A stretch of 64,000 nucleotides of DNA from Aquibium sp. A9E412 (lineage in GTDB: Bacteria; Pseudomonadota; Alphaproteobacteria; Rhizobiales; Rhizobiaceae). Below are positions 43,734 through 51,751 of the stretch, one piece after another. Numbering within the stretch: position 1 is the stretch's first letter; every line of letters starts with the position of its first letter. The stretch spans positions 62,001 through 126,000 of the forward strand of contig NZ_JAOAOP010000003.1 of the NCBI RefSeq assembly GCF_030398335.1, written 5' to 3'. Both the position numbers and the translations under genes were made by a program. The notes beneath the pieces are model-generated. The model searched no databases, had not been told where the DNA came from, and saw only the letters and a program-made list of their open reading frames with translations.

Positions 43734-43773
43734 GGGCGGCCGCACGCCATTTCCATGGGTGGCCGCACGCCAT
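43734..43773. repeat. 17-bp direct repeat, 23-bp period
   Basis: GGGCGGCCGCACGCCAT and GGGTGGCCGCACGCCAT start 23 bp apart in the gap between sorB and the antiporter gene. One mismatch; two units only. No function assigned. Confidence 0.5.
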
Positions 43774-43809
43774 CGCCCGCCGCCACGCGGCGCACCCGCA
43801 GGCGCGACG

Positions 43810-43834
43810 GCCGCCGCCCGAAACGGGCGGCGGC
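43810..43834 (-). terminator. Hairpin after sorB
   Basis: An 11-bp stem (GCCGCCGCCCG / CGGGCGGCGGC) with an AAA loop begins 5 bp after the sorB stop codon. No T-run. Confidence 0.5.
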
Positions 43835-43839
43835 GGCGC

Positions 43840-44256
43840 TCAGCGTTCGGCCGAGAAGTGCGTCTTCAGGTAGTCGAGGATCGTCTCGCGCGTCTCGGCA
43901 TCCTGCTCGGGCATGCCCTGCTCCTCGATCATCCAGGTCCACAGATAGTCCCAGCGCTCGTCCGTCAGCCGCTGCTGGGTGACCAGGGAGATCGAATGAC
44001 AGGCCGAGCACAGGTAGAACGTGTCCTCCGCGCCCGGCCCGACCGGCAGGCCGCCGAGTTCGGGATCGACCTCCGGCGCCGTCTCCGGCGCGGCCGCGCC
44101 CGGCACCTGCTGCTGCGGCGGGCGCATCGGGTCGTAGCCCTGCGCCGCCGCGACGCCGGCCGACAGCACGGCTGCGCCGGCGGCCAGCCAGGCCGCGCGA
44201 CGCAGCACCGCGCCCGCCGGGCGGCGGCCGCGCCGCCGCCCGCGGGTCATGCCCAT
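43840..44256 (-). CDS. sorB: Sulfite dehydrogenase cytochrome c subunit
   Basis: A 138-residue periplasmic c-type cytochrome. An Arg-rich N-terminus with a hydrophobic stretch serves as signal (about residues 1-38). The haem motif CSACHS is near residue 82, and a conserved C-terminal helix (TWMIEEQGMPEQ) contains a Met that may be the axial ligand. The ATG overlaps the end of sorA; an ATG two codons later is an alternative, and neither has a clear ribosome site. Together with the molybdenum subunit it would pass electrons from sulfite to cytochrome c or the terminal oxidase. Confidence 0.85.
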   Translation of the reverse strand: MGMTRGRRRGRRPAGAVLRRAAWLAAGAAVLSAGVAAAQGYDPMRPPQQQVPGAAAPETAPEVDPELGGLPVGPGAEDTFYLCSACHSISLVTQQRLTDERWDYLWTWMIEEQGMPEQDAETRETILDYLKTHFSAER

Positions 44257-44260
44257 CAGA

Positions 44261-45607
44261 TCACACCGCAAAGAGCGCGATCCTGTGCATCATGTTGTTG
44301 CCGTAGCCGCGCGGGTTCCAGCCCGGCGTGGTCGGCGGCTGCATGACGCCGTTCTGGTCGGTGGCGCGCGCCCACACCTCGTAGTAGCCGGCCTCCGGCG
44401 GCGTCACCTCGGCGCGCCAGCGCTGCCAGGCATATTTGTTGGGCGGCCCGTCGAGCTCGGCCTCCTGCCAGGTCTGCCCGAAGTCGAGCGAGACATGCAT
44501 CGCCCTGACGTCGCCATTGCCGGCCCAGGCGTGGCCGCGCACCTCGGCCGGCTGCCCCGCCGGAACCTCCGCGCCCGTCGCCGGCCCGGTGATCAGCGAC
44601 TTGACCGGCATGACGGTGAGGATCTCCATGTCCTCCTCCGGCACCTCGGTGCCCGGCGCCACCGGATAGGCCGGCAGGCGGTACGAGTAGCCGCCCATCT
44701 TGGCGCCGTCGTGCACCTGGTCGCGCACCCAGATGCGGGTCAGGTACTTCTGCGAGGCCGACCCCGGATAGCCGGGAATGACGAGCCGCAGCGGGAAGCC
44801 GTGCAGGGCGGGAATGTCCTGCCCGTTCATCGCCCAGGCGATCATGCACTCGGGCTCCATCGCCTTGTCGATCGGCACGCCGCGCGAGATCGCCTCCTTC
44901 TCCGGATCGCCGGACAGGTGCAGGTCGTTGCCGTAGTGGCCGGTGTAGACGGCCGAGGACTTGAGCCCGGCGCGCTCCAGCACGTCGCGCAGCCGCACGC
45001 CCGTCCATTCGGGGCAGCCGATCGCGCCGGTCGTCCACTGGTTACCCGAGGCGCCGGGGTTGAAGAAGGCGCGGCCGTTGCCGCCGCACTCCAGCCACAG
45101 CGCCTGGGTGACGGTCTCGAAGTCGTTCTTCAGGTCGTCGATGCTGAGCGACAGCGTGTTGTCGACCTCGCCGTCGACCGTCAGCGTCCAGCCCTCGGCG
45201 TTCTGCTCGAGCGCGCTCTGCGGCACCAGCCCGTTGTTGCGCACGAACAGCCGCTCATAGGGCGTGATGTCGTCGTCGAGCAGATGCGCCGGCGTCTCGG
45301 CGTTGACCGGCCGCTCGTTGAGCAGCGTCAGCCCGTCCTTGCCGGCCATCAACTCGGCCTCCGAATCCTGCGCGAAGGCGGCCGGCACCAGCCCGGACGG
45401 GAAGTTGCGGTGGAACGGCATCGCCGCGCCGAGCGCGGCACCCATCGCCGCCAGCCCGGCACCGCGCAGGAAGCCGCGGCGGTCGGCATGGGCGAGACGC
45501 CCGAACAGCCGGCGCTCGGCCTCGAACGGATCGGCCGCATAGGCCCGCCGTATGGTCTCGCGATCGACTGCCCCCGAGGTGCGGTCTTCGTCGTCAAGTC
45601 TGGCCAT
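44261..45607 (-). CDS. sorA: Sulfite:cytochrome c oxidoreductase molybdenum subunit
   Basis: A 448-residue periplasmic molybdoenzyme of the sulfite oxidase family. A twin-arginine signal (ADRRGFLRGAGLAAMG, about residues 41-56) follows a long N-terminal leader. The molybdopterin-binding domain contains the Mo-ligating Cys in LECGGNGRAFF, plus GCPEWTGVRLRDVLERAG; the C-terminal dimerisation domain starts near GEVPAGQ-like residues. AGGGAGAG precedes the ATG. It is followed by the cytochrome subunit sorB. The enzyme oxidises sulfite to sulfate, for example during use of organosulfur compounds. Confidence 0.93.
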   Translation of the reverse strand: MARLDDEDRTSGAVDRETIRRAYAADPFEAERRLFGRLAHADRRGFLRGAGLAAMGAALGAAMPFHRNFPSGLVPAAFAQDSEAELMAGKDGLTLLNERPVNAETPAHLLDDDITPYERLFVRNNGLVPQSALEQNAEGWTLTVDGEVDNTLSLSIDDLKNDFETVTQALWLECGGNGRAFFNPGASGNQWTTGAIGCPEWTGVRLRDVLERAGLKSSAVYTGHYGNDLHLSGDPEKEAISRGVPIDKAMEPECMIAWAMNGQDIPALHGFPLRLVIPGYPGSASQKYLTRIWVRDQVHDGAKMGGYSYRLPAYPVAPGTEVPEEDMEILTVMPVKSLITGPATGAEVPAGQPAEVRGHAWAGNGDVRAMHVSLDFGQTWQEAELDGPPNKYAWQRWRAEVTPPEAGYYEVWARATDQNGVMQPPTTPGWNPRGYGNNMMHRIALFAV

Positions 45608-45953
45608 CGATCTCTCCCTGTTGCGCTTTGCCCGCTCGTCGTGGCGCCGGCCGCCGACCCGGCGCATTCCGAGCATAACGACCCCCGAAAGTTTCCCGTC
45701 GGGGAAAAGATTTCCTCGAAACCCTCAAGGATCGGAACAGGCTAGCACAAACGGTGCGGACCTGCGAAGCCTTTCGCGCTCCGCTCCGGCCGTTTCGGCC
45801 GCCGCGCGGCGGCCGCCTCCCCTCCGGCCGGGCCGCACGACGCTTGCGCGGTCTCGACACCTCGACCCGATTCTGCTATGAGCCGCACGATTCGCGATCT
45901 GTGTGTCGCGCAGGCTTTTCGTTTCCCGCAACCCGTCGAACAGGAACACGTCC
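45608..45953. other. Noncoding gap between sorA and rpsU
   Basis: About 346 bp between divergent genes. A small hairpin (TTTCCC-N4-GGGAAA, 45692-45707) lies on the sorA side. A TCGACA-N16-CTATGA promoter candidate for rpsU lies at 45854-45881. Reading frames crossing it are not supported as genes. Confidence 0.4.
45854..45881 (+). promoter_or_regulatory. Possible rpsU promoter
   Basis: TCGACA and CTATGA separated by 16 bp, about 73 bp before the rpsU start; resembles the alphaproteobacterial housekeeping pattern with a weak -35. Confidence 0.35.
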
Positions 45954-46181
45954 TTGCAGGTACTCGTCCGCGACAACAATGTCGATCAGGCGCTGCGCGC
46001 CTTGAAGAAAAAGATGCAGCGCGAAGGCATCTTCCGCGAGATGAAGATGCGCGGGCACTACGAGAAGCCGTCGGAAAAGCGCGCCCGCGAGAAGGCGGAG
46101 GCCGTGCGCCGCGCCCGCAAGCTCGCCCGCAAGCGCGCCCAGCGCGAGGGCCTCACGGGCAGCCGAGCCGCGGCGCGTTGA
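45954..46181 (+). CDS. rpsU: 30S ribosomal protein S21
   Basis: A 75-residue basic protein of the small ribosomal subunit, reading (M)[18 protein letters not shown] at the N-terminus and [14 protein letters not shown] near the C-terminus, nearly invariant in this order. Homology fixes the start at the first residue before QVL, which is a TTG codon here; AGGAACACG stands upstream. A GTG 51 bp earlier would add 17 unconserved residues. S21 helps mRNA engagement during initiation. A repeat of the second family lies 29 bp downstream. Confidence 0.95.
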   Translation: MQVLVRDNNVDQALRALKKKMQREGIFREMKMRGHYEKPSEKRAREKAEAVRRARKLARKRAQREGLTGSRAAAR

Positions 46182-46210
46182 CGCCGCCCAGTTTTCGTCC
46201 CTTTCCGCCG

Positions 46211-46263
46211 CTAGACCTTGACGCCTGGAAGCGCGAAGCGGTTTCGCACGGCATCATGGTCTT
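46211..46263 (-). repeat. Second intergenic repeat family, copy E
   Basis: A roughly 53-bp element that starts CTAGACCTTGACGCC and ends GGCATCATGGTC. It matches copy D (36268-36318) through GAAG, GCGGTTT and the CATCATG end. It lies just after rpsU. Confidence 0.6.
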
Positions 46264-46422
46264 CCCGGTCGATCTCGCCGCATGGATGCGGCGCCGAGTG
46301 CGTGCGCTCGGCTGCAGGAGGCTCTCGTGGCGGGGTGGCACGGTCGTCGCACCGCGGCCGCCCCGTTTTCGTATCGCCGGCCGGCGCATCGCCGCCGCGG
46401 CGTGTTTCCCGCAATGCGCAGC

Positions 46423-47292
46423 ATGAGTGACCGAGCCGCGATGCCCGAAACGATGACGCCCCAGCCCCGCCGCCCTGTTCTGAGGGGTGCGGCCGTCGCC
46501 GCCGCGCTCGCCGCCCTGGCCGGCCTTGCCGCCTGCCAGACGGCGCCGGTCTCCGACCTCGCCGCCATCGACACCGCGCAGGGCTCGCAGGAGAACATCG
46601 CCTCGCTGAGCGCCGTGATCCAGCGCACGCCGAACGACCCGCAGGCCTACAACGTGCGCGGCTCGGCCTTCGGCCGCGCCGGCCGCTACGACGACGCGCT
46701 GGCCGATTTCAACCGGGCGATCCAGCTCGACCCCTCCTCCTACCGCGCCTACGCCAACCGCGCGCTGATCCACCGCTATCTCGGCGACCAGCAGCAGGCG
46801 CTGGCCGACTACAACCGCGCCCTCGAGCTCAACCCGCGCTACGACGCCGCCTTCATCGGCCGCGGCGAGATCTACCGCCGCGCCGGCCGCATCGACGCCG
46901 CCTTCAGCGACTTCGAGGCCGCCATCCGGCTCGACACGACCGACCCGCGCGCCTACCACCGGCGCGGCCTGCTCTACCAGCAGCGCGGCCAGCACGACTT
47001 CGCCATCGAGGATTTCGCCAAGGCGATCTCGCTCGCCCCCGACGAGCCCTACGGCTACAACGCCCGCGGCCTGAGCTATCTGGCGCGTGGCGACGACGAG
47101 AACGCCTTCTCCGACTTCAACACCGCCATCCGCCTCGACGACGGGGTGGCCGAGAGCTGGGCCAACCAGGCGCTGGTCTACGAGCAGCGCGGCGACATGG
47201 CGCGCGCCGCGCGCTCCTATTCGCGCGCCCTGCAGCTCGACCCCGACTACGGCCCCGCCCGCTCCGGCCTCGAGCGCACGCGCGGCGCCTGA
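46423..47292 (+). CDS. TPR-repeat lipoprotein (NlpI-like)
   Basis: A 289-residue protein with a lipoprotein signal (LAGLAACQ; the Cys near residue 38 would be lipidated) and about six tetratricopeptide repeats from residue 60 to the end (for example AYNVRGSAFGRAGRYDDALADF and AYANRALIHRYLGDQQQALADY). The long series of NRALxLxP/D pairs makes it a protein-protein scaffold in the periplasm. Close relatives are widespread in Hyphomicrobiales. The exact ATG is uncertain: 46414, 46423, 46441 and 46453 are all possible and none has a clear ribosome site. Confidence 0.88.
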   Translation: MSDRAAMPETMTPQPRRPVLRGAAVAAALAALAGLAACQTAPVSDLAAIDTAQGSQENIASLSAVIQRTPNDPQAYNVRGSAFGRAGRYDDALADFNRAIQLDPSSYRAYANRALIHRYLGDQQQALADYNRALELNPRYDAAFIGRGEIYRRAGRIDAAFSDFEAAIRLDTTDPRAYHRRGLLYQQRGQHDFAIEDFAKAISLAPDEPYGYNARGLSYLARGDDENAFSDFNTAIRLDDGVAESWANQALVYEQRGDMARAARSYSRALQLDPDYGPARSGLERTRGA

Positions 47293-47444
47293 GCGCCGCG
47301 GCGCCGGCAGCAGCGGGTTCTTCCGCCGCCCCGTTCTCCCCGCCGGCGGGAGACGGTGCCCCGAACGGCCGATGGGCGCAGCATCGGCAGCGGCCGAAAA
47401 AGGCACCGACGGCCGCCCGGCGATCGTCCTCCGGCTCCGGTTGA

Positions 47445-47470
47445 GGAACCACACGGCCCGTCCGGCGGTT
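47445..47470 (+). promoter_or_regulatory. Weaker EcfG-like promoter upstream of the DUF992 gene
   Basis: GGAAC, 17 bp, then GGTT (consensus cGTT; one mismatch), ending 35 bp before the ATG of the DUF992 gene. Layout and distance match the two perfect EcfG-type sites of the window. Confidence 0.35.
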
Positions 47471-47505
47471 GAAGGGGCGAACCGCAAGCAACGGAGCCGA
47501 CCGCC

Positions 47506-47982
47506 ATGAGAAAGACCCTGTTTGCCGCCGCCGCGCTCGCCCTGTCCGCCGCCCCGGCGGCCGCGCAGGAGCGCGTCGAGATCGGCGTCCTGGACTGCCT
47601 GATCGACGGCGGCCTCGACATCGCCATCCTGACGTCGGAGGAGCTCGCCTGCACCTTCGAGCCGGCCGGCGAGCAGCGCCCGCCGGAGACCTATGTCGGC
47701 TCCATCAGCAAGTTCGGCGTCGACGTCGGCCTGACCAGCGAATCCGTGATGCAGTGGCTGGTGCTCGCCCCCACCGACGTCGCCTACGCGCCCGGCGCGC
47801 TTTCCGGCGACTATATCGGCGCCAGCGCCGAGCTGACCGCCGGCGTCGGCGGCGGCGCCAACCTGCTGGTCGGCGGCTCGAACGACACCTTCGTGCTGCA
47901 GCCGCTCAGCCTGCAGGCGCAGACCGGCCTCAACGTGGCGCTCGGCGTGGCCGGGCTCGCGCTGCGCTCGACGGCGAACTGA
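47506..47982 (+). CDS. DUF992 family exported protein
   Basis: A 158-residue protein with a signal peptide (about 1-20, cleaved at AAA-QE). The mature part matches DUF992: VEIGVLDCLIDGG near the start, EELACTFEPAGE, TYVGSISKFGVDVG, and a Gly-rich YIGASAELTAGVGGGANLLVGGS region, with two Cys likely forming a disulfide. The function of the family is not known. An EcfG-like promoter lies upstream and a hairpin shared with pntB follows. The 213 bp before the gene otherwise hold nothing recognisable. Confidence 0.9.
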   Translation: MRKTLFAAAALALSAAPAAAQERVEIGVLDCLIDGGLDIAILTSEELACTFEPAGEQRPPETYVGSISKFGVDVGLTSESVMQWLVLAPTDVAYAPGALSGDYIGASAELTAGVGGGANLLVGGSNDTFVLQPLSLQAQTGLNVALGVAGLALRSTAN

Positions 47983-48007
47983 GCGCCCGCGCGGGCCGCA
48001 ACGGACA

Positions 48008-48033
48008 AGGGCCCGGCGTTGCCGCCGGGCCCT
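48008..48033. terminator. Bidirectional hairpin between DUF992 gene and pntB
   Basis: An 11-bp perfect stem (AGGGCCCGGCG / CGCCGGGCCCT) with a TTGC loop, 25 bp after the DUF992 stop and 44 bp after the pntB stop on the other strand. Confidence 0.55.
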
Positions 48034-48077
48034 CGTGACTGCAGAAGACCGGATACCACCGGCCCGGTTGGACCGGA

Positions 48078-49475
48078 TCAGGCCTCGAGCGCCTTGACGA
48101 TGTCCTCGGTCATCTTCTTGGCATCGCCGAGCAGCATCATCGTGCCGTCCTTGTAGAACAGCGTGTTGTCGATGCCGGCATAGCCCGAGCCCAGCGAACG
48201 CTTGACGAACAGGCAGGTGCGCGCCTTGTCGACGTCGAGGATCGGCATGCCGTAGATCGGCGAGGTCTTGTCGTCGCGCGCGGCCGGGTTGGTCACGTCG
48301 TTGGCGCCGATGACATAGGCGACGTCGGCCTGGCTGAACTCGGAGTTGATGTCCTCGAGCTCGAACACCTCGTCATAGGGCACCTGAGCCTCGGCCAGGA
48401 GCACGTTCATGTGGCCCGGCATGCGGCCGGCGACGGGGTGGATGGCGTACTTCACCTCGACGCCCGCCGCCTTCAGCTTGTCGGCCATCTCGCGCAGCGC
48501 GTGCTGCGCCTGGGCGACCGCCATGCCGTAGCCCGGCACGATGATGACCTTCTGCGCGTTGGCCATCAGATAGGCCGCATCGTCGGCCGAGCCCTGCTTG
48601 ACCGTGCGGTCGATGCCGTCGTCGGCCGCCGCCGCCGTCTCGCCGCCGAAGCCGCCGAGGATGACGGAGATGAAGGAGCGGTTCATCCCCTTGCACATGA
48701 TGTAGCTGAGGATGGCGCCCGACGAGCCGACCAGCGCCCCGGTGATGATGAGCGCCAGGTTGCCCAGCGTGAAGCCGATGCCGGCCGCCGCCCAGCCCGA
48801 ATAGGAGTTGAGCATCGACACGACGACCGGCATGTCGGCGCCGCCGATCGGGATGATGATGAGCACGCCGAGCGCCAGCGCCAGCACCACGATCAGCCAG
48901 AACACCGAGGCCGACTGGCCGACCACCAGCATGACCGTCAGCACGACGAGCGCCACCGCGATGGCGAGGTTCACCGCATGGCGCGCCGGCAGAAGGATCG
49001 GCTTGCCCGACATGCGGCCGTCGAGCTTCAGGAAGGCGATGATCGAGCCGGTGAAGGTGACCGCGCCGATCGCCACGCCGAGCGCCATCTCGACCAGCGC
49101 CTGGGCGTGGATGGCGCCGACGGTGCCGATGCCGAAGCTTTCCGGCGAGTAGAGCGCGGCCGCCGCGACCATCACCGCGGCCAGGCCGACCAGCGAGTGG
49201 AAGGCGGCGACGAGCTGCGGCATCTTGGTCATGGCGATGCGCTGCGCGATCAGCGCGCCGACCGCACCGCCGATGGCGATGCCGACGACGATGAGCAGGA
49301 GCCCGCCGAAGGACGGCGTGGCGATCAGCAGCGTCGTGCCAACGGCCACGGCCATGCCGATCATGCCGTAGAGATTGCCCTGCCGGCTGGTCGTCGGGTG
49401 CGACAGGCCGCGCAGCGCCAGGATGAACAGGATGCCCGAGACGAGATAGAGAAGCGTGGCGAGGTTCAGCGACAT
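48078..49475 (-). CDS. pntB: NAD(P) transhydrogenase beta subunit
   Basis: A 465-residue inner-membrane protein. About eight to nine helices in the first 270 residues form the proton channel, and the C-terminal domain binds NADP(H) with VPGYGMAVAQAQHALREMADKL and the IGANDVTNPAARDD stretch. GGGAGCC precedes the ATG. Third gene of the pnt operon, 40 bp after pntAB. The complex transfers hydride from NADH to NADP+ using the proton gradient and supplies NADPH. Confidence 0.97.
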   Translation of the reverse strand: MSLNLATLLYLVSGILFILALRGLSHPTTSRQGNLYGMIGMAVAVGTTLLIATPSFGGLLLIVVGIAIGGAVGALIAQRIAMTKMPQLVAAFHSLVGLAAVMVAAAALYSPESFGIGTVGAIHAQALVEMALGVAIGAVTFTGSIIAFLKLDGRMSGKPILLPARHAVNLAIAVALVVLTVMLVVGQSASVFWLIVVLALALGVLIIIPIGGADMPVVVSMLNSYSGWAAAGIGFTLGNLALIITGALVGSSGAILSYIMCKGMNRSFISVILGGFGGETAAAADDGIDRTVKQGSADDAAYLMANAQKVIIVPGYGMAVAQAQHALREMADKLKAAGVEVKYAIHPVAGRMPGHMNVLLAEAQVPYDEVFELEDINSEFSQADVAYVIGANDVTNPAARDDKTSPIYGMPILDVDKARTCLFVKRSLGSGYAGIDNTLFYKDGTMMLLGDAKKMTEDIVKALEA

Positions 49476-49515
49476 CAACGGCTCCCGCGCTGCAAGAGGG
49501 GCGACGGCGAGCCGG

Positions 49516-49923
49516 TCATCGATCCTGCCCCTTCTTCTTGTACATCGCGAGCATGCGCTGGGTGACCAGGAAGCCGCCGAAGATGTTGACCGAGGCGAGC
49601 ACCAGCGCGACGAAGCCGAAGCCGGTCGCCAGGCCCGAGGCCGAGATGCCGACGGCAAGCAGCGCGCCGACCACGATCACCGAGGAGATCGCGTTGGTGA
49701 CCGACATCAGCGGCGTGTGCAGCGCCGGCGTCACCGACCACACGACGTAGTAGCCGACGAAGATCGCCAGCACGAAGATCGCGAAGCGGAAGACGAACGG
49801 GTCGACCGCGCCGCCGGTCGCGCCGTGCGCCACCGCGCCGGCCGCGTCCGCCGCTTCCATGCTCTCGAAGGCCGCGCGCACGCTGGCCGTCGCCTTCTCG
49901 AGCTGTTCGAGCGCCTGCTCCAT
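49516..49923 (-). CDS. pntAB: NAD(P) transhydrogenase alpha subunit part 2
   Basis: A 135-residue membrane part of the alpha subunit (four helices; [20 protein letters not shown], then [20 protein letters not shown] and [25 protein letters not shown]). I start it at the ATG preceded by AGGAGG at 5 bp; an ATG 15 bp upstream overlaps the pntAA stop as TGATG and would add five residues. An Ala/Glu-rich N-terminal stretch of about 40 residues is longer than in many homologues. Confidence 0.93.
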   Translation of the reverse strand: MEQALEQLEKATASVRAAFESMEAADAAGAVAHGATGGAVDPFVFRFAIFVLAIFVGYYVVWSVTPALHTPLMSVTNAISSVIVVGALLAVGISASGLATGFGFVALVLASVNIFGGFLVTQRMLAMYKKKGQDR

Positions 49924-49937
49924 CGCCCCCTCCTGCA

Positions 49938-51278
49938 TCAGGCTTCACCTCCCGGCTTGCCGCCGTCGCCCGCTCCCTCGGCGGGCTTGCCGGCAGCCGG
50001 CTTGTCGTCCGCCGCCTTGGCGGCCGGCTTGCGCGCCGCGGCCTTGCCGCCGGCCGCCTTGGCCTTGCCGGTGGCGGGCTTCGCCGTCTTGCCGCGACCC
50101 GCGGCCGCGCTCTTGCGCGCCGCCGGCTTGCCCGCGCCGGCGGCCTTGGCGGCCTCGGCGAAGCCGACATGCACCACCTCGCCGTCGCGCGTCAGCAGCG
50201 TCGCCTTGACCAGCTCGTCGTCCCAGTCGACCGCCAGCGCCTTCTTCTCCTTGTCGACCATGGTCTCCAGGAAGGCGTAGAGGTTCTTGGCGTAGAGCAG
50301 CGAGGAGGAGGCCGCCACGCGGCCCGGCACGTTGAGATGGCCGAGGATGGTCACGCCGTTGTCGGTCGTCACCACCTTGCCGGGCGCCGCGCCCTCGACA
50401 TTGCCGCCGCGCTCGACCGCCAGGTCGACGATCACCGAGCCCGGCCGCATCGAGGCGACCATCGCCTTCGACACCAGCCTGGGCGCCGGCCGGCCGGGGA
50501 TCAGCGCGGTGGTGATCACGATGTCCTGCTTGGCGATGTGCTCGGCGACGAGCTCGGCCTGCGCCGTCTTCTCGGCGTCGGTCAGTTCGCGGGCGTAGCC
50601 GCCCTCGCCGGAGGCATCCTTCAGCGCCTCGGTCATGATGAACTTGGCGCCCAGCGAGGCGACCTGCTCGCCGGCCGCCGCGCGCACGTCGGTCGCCGTC
50701 ACCACGGCGCCGAGCCGGCGCGCGGTGGCGATCGCCTGCAGGCCGGCGACGCCGGCGCCCATCACGAACACCTTGGCCGCCGGCACCGTGCCGGCCGCCG
50801 TCATCATCATCGGCAGCGCGCGGTCATAGGCGGCCGCCGCGTCGATCACCGCGCGATAGCCGGCCAGATTGGCCTGGCTCGACAGCACGTCCATCGACTG
50901 CGCCCGCGTGATGCGCGGCATCAGCTCCATGGCGAAGGCCGAGACCCCGGCGCGCGCCATCGCCGCCACCGCGTCCTCGTGGCCGTAGGGGTCCATGGCC
51001 GCCAGCACCAGGGCGCCGGACTTGTAGGTCTTGAGCTCGGCCTCGTCCGGCCGGCGCACCTTGAGCACCACGTCGGCCTTGCCCGCGTCGGCCGCCTTGC
51101 CGAGCCGGGCGCCCGCCTTCTCGAACTCCGCGTCGGGGATGCGCGAGCCGGCGCCCGCGCCGCGCTCGACGACGACCGCGAAGCCGAGGCCCGCGAGCCG
51201 CTTCACCGTCTCCGGCGACGCCGCCACGCGCGGCTCCTCCGCCGCCGATTCCTTGGGTACGAATATCGTCTGTGCCAC
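49938..51278 (-). CDS. pntAA: NAD(P) transhydrogenase alpha subunit part 1, with Lys/Ala-rich tail
   Basis: A 446-residue NAD(H)-binding subunit. The N-terminal and Rossmann domains are normal ([67 protein letters not shown]). After about residue 380, where the family normally ends, a 66-residue tail rich in Lys, Ala, Gly and Pro follows (repeats like [25 protein letters not shown]). It resembles histone-H1-like or PhaF-like tails and is likely disordered. The start codon is GTG. It belongs to the pnt operon, 75 bp after the cox subunit IV gene. Confidence 0.95.
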   Translation of the reverse strand: MAQTIFVPKESAAEEPRVAASPETVKRLAGLGFAVVVERGAGAGSRIPDAEFEKAGARLGKAADAGKADVVLKVRRPDEAELKTYKSGALVLAAMDPYGHEDAVAAMARAGVSAFAMELMPRITRAQSMDVLSSQANLAGYRAVIDAAAAYDRALPMMMTAAGTVPAAKVFVMGAGVAGLQAIATARRLGAVVTATDVRAAAGEQVASLGAKFIMTEALKDASGEGGYARELTDAEKTAQAELVAEHIAKQDIVITTALIPGRPAPRLVSKAMVASMRPGSVIVDLAVERGGNVEGAAPGKVVTTDNGVTILGHLNVPGRVAASSSLLYAKNLYAFLETMVDKEKKALAVDWDDELVKATLLTRDGEVVHVGFAEAAKAAGAGKPAARKSAAAGRGKTAKPATGKAKAAGGKAAARKPAAKAADDKPAAGKPAEGAGDGGKPGGEA

Positions 51279-51353
51279 CGCCCTCGATCCTTTCGCTTGG
51301 CTCCTCCCGGGGCACGGACCGCGCCGGACGCGCGGGCCGGACTGGCGCTGCCG

Positions 51354-51581
51354 CTAGCGCAGCAGCCAGGTGCCCAGGGCGATGATGAGCAGGAACAGGA
51401 TGGTGCTGGAGATGAAGCCGGCCGTGGTGAAGAAGCCGAAGGCCATGGCGATCAGCACGGCCACCACGGTGAGCGAGCCGTACTTGGTCATCGTCAGGAA
51501 CAGCGAATAGGTGCGCTCGTGCTCGGCGTAGTCCATTTCCGCGCCCGTCTCGGCCGAACCGGTCGGCGTGTTGTCTGCCAT
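51354..51581 (-). CDS. aa3-type cytochrome c oxidase subunit IV
   Basis: A 75-residue protein with a hydrophilic N-terminus (AEMDYAEHERTYSLFLTMTKYG) and two hydrophobic stretches in the second half. This is the pattern of the small bacterial subunit IV of aa3-type oxidases (COX4_pro_2). GAGGGG precedes the ATG. It is encoded upstream of pntAA, away from other oxidase genes, as is common in Hyphomicrobiales. Confidence 0.9.
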   Translation of the reverse strand: MADNTPTGSAETGAEMDYAEHERTYSLFLTMTKYGSLTVVAVLIAMAFGFFTTAGFISSTILFLLIIALGTWLLR

Positions 51582-51751
51582 GGCGAAAAAACCCCTCGGA
51601 TGGAATTGCGCAGGGAATAGCGAAAAGCTCCAGCAAGGGCAATGGGAGGATTGCCGCAGTTCAGCGCCGCTGCATGCCGCTTCAGTGCTTTGCGCTTTGC
51701 TTGAGGCCGGCCGCCTGCCACGGTCCGCCCGGCGCGGCAGGGGAGGACATG

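Noticed and set aside
43734-43773. CRISPR-like repeat
   Set aside because: Only two units with a 6-bp spacer and no cas genes.
45903-45953. N-terminal extension of S21 from a GTG codon
   Set aside because: The extra 17 residues are not conserved; homologues begin at the QVLVRDN segment.
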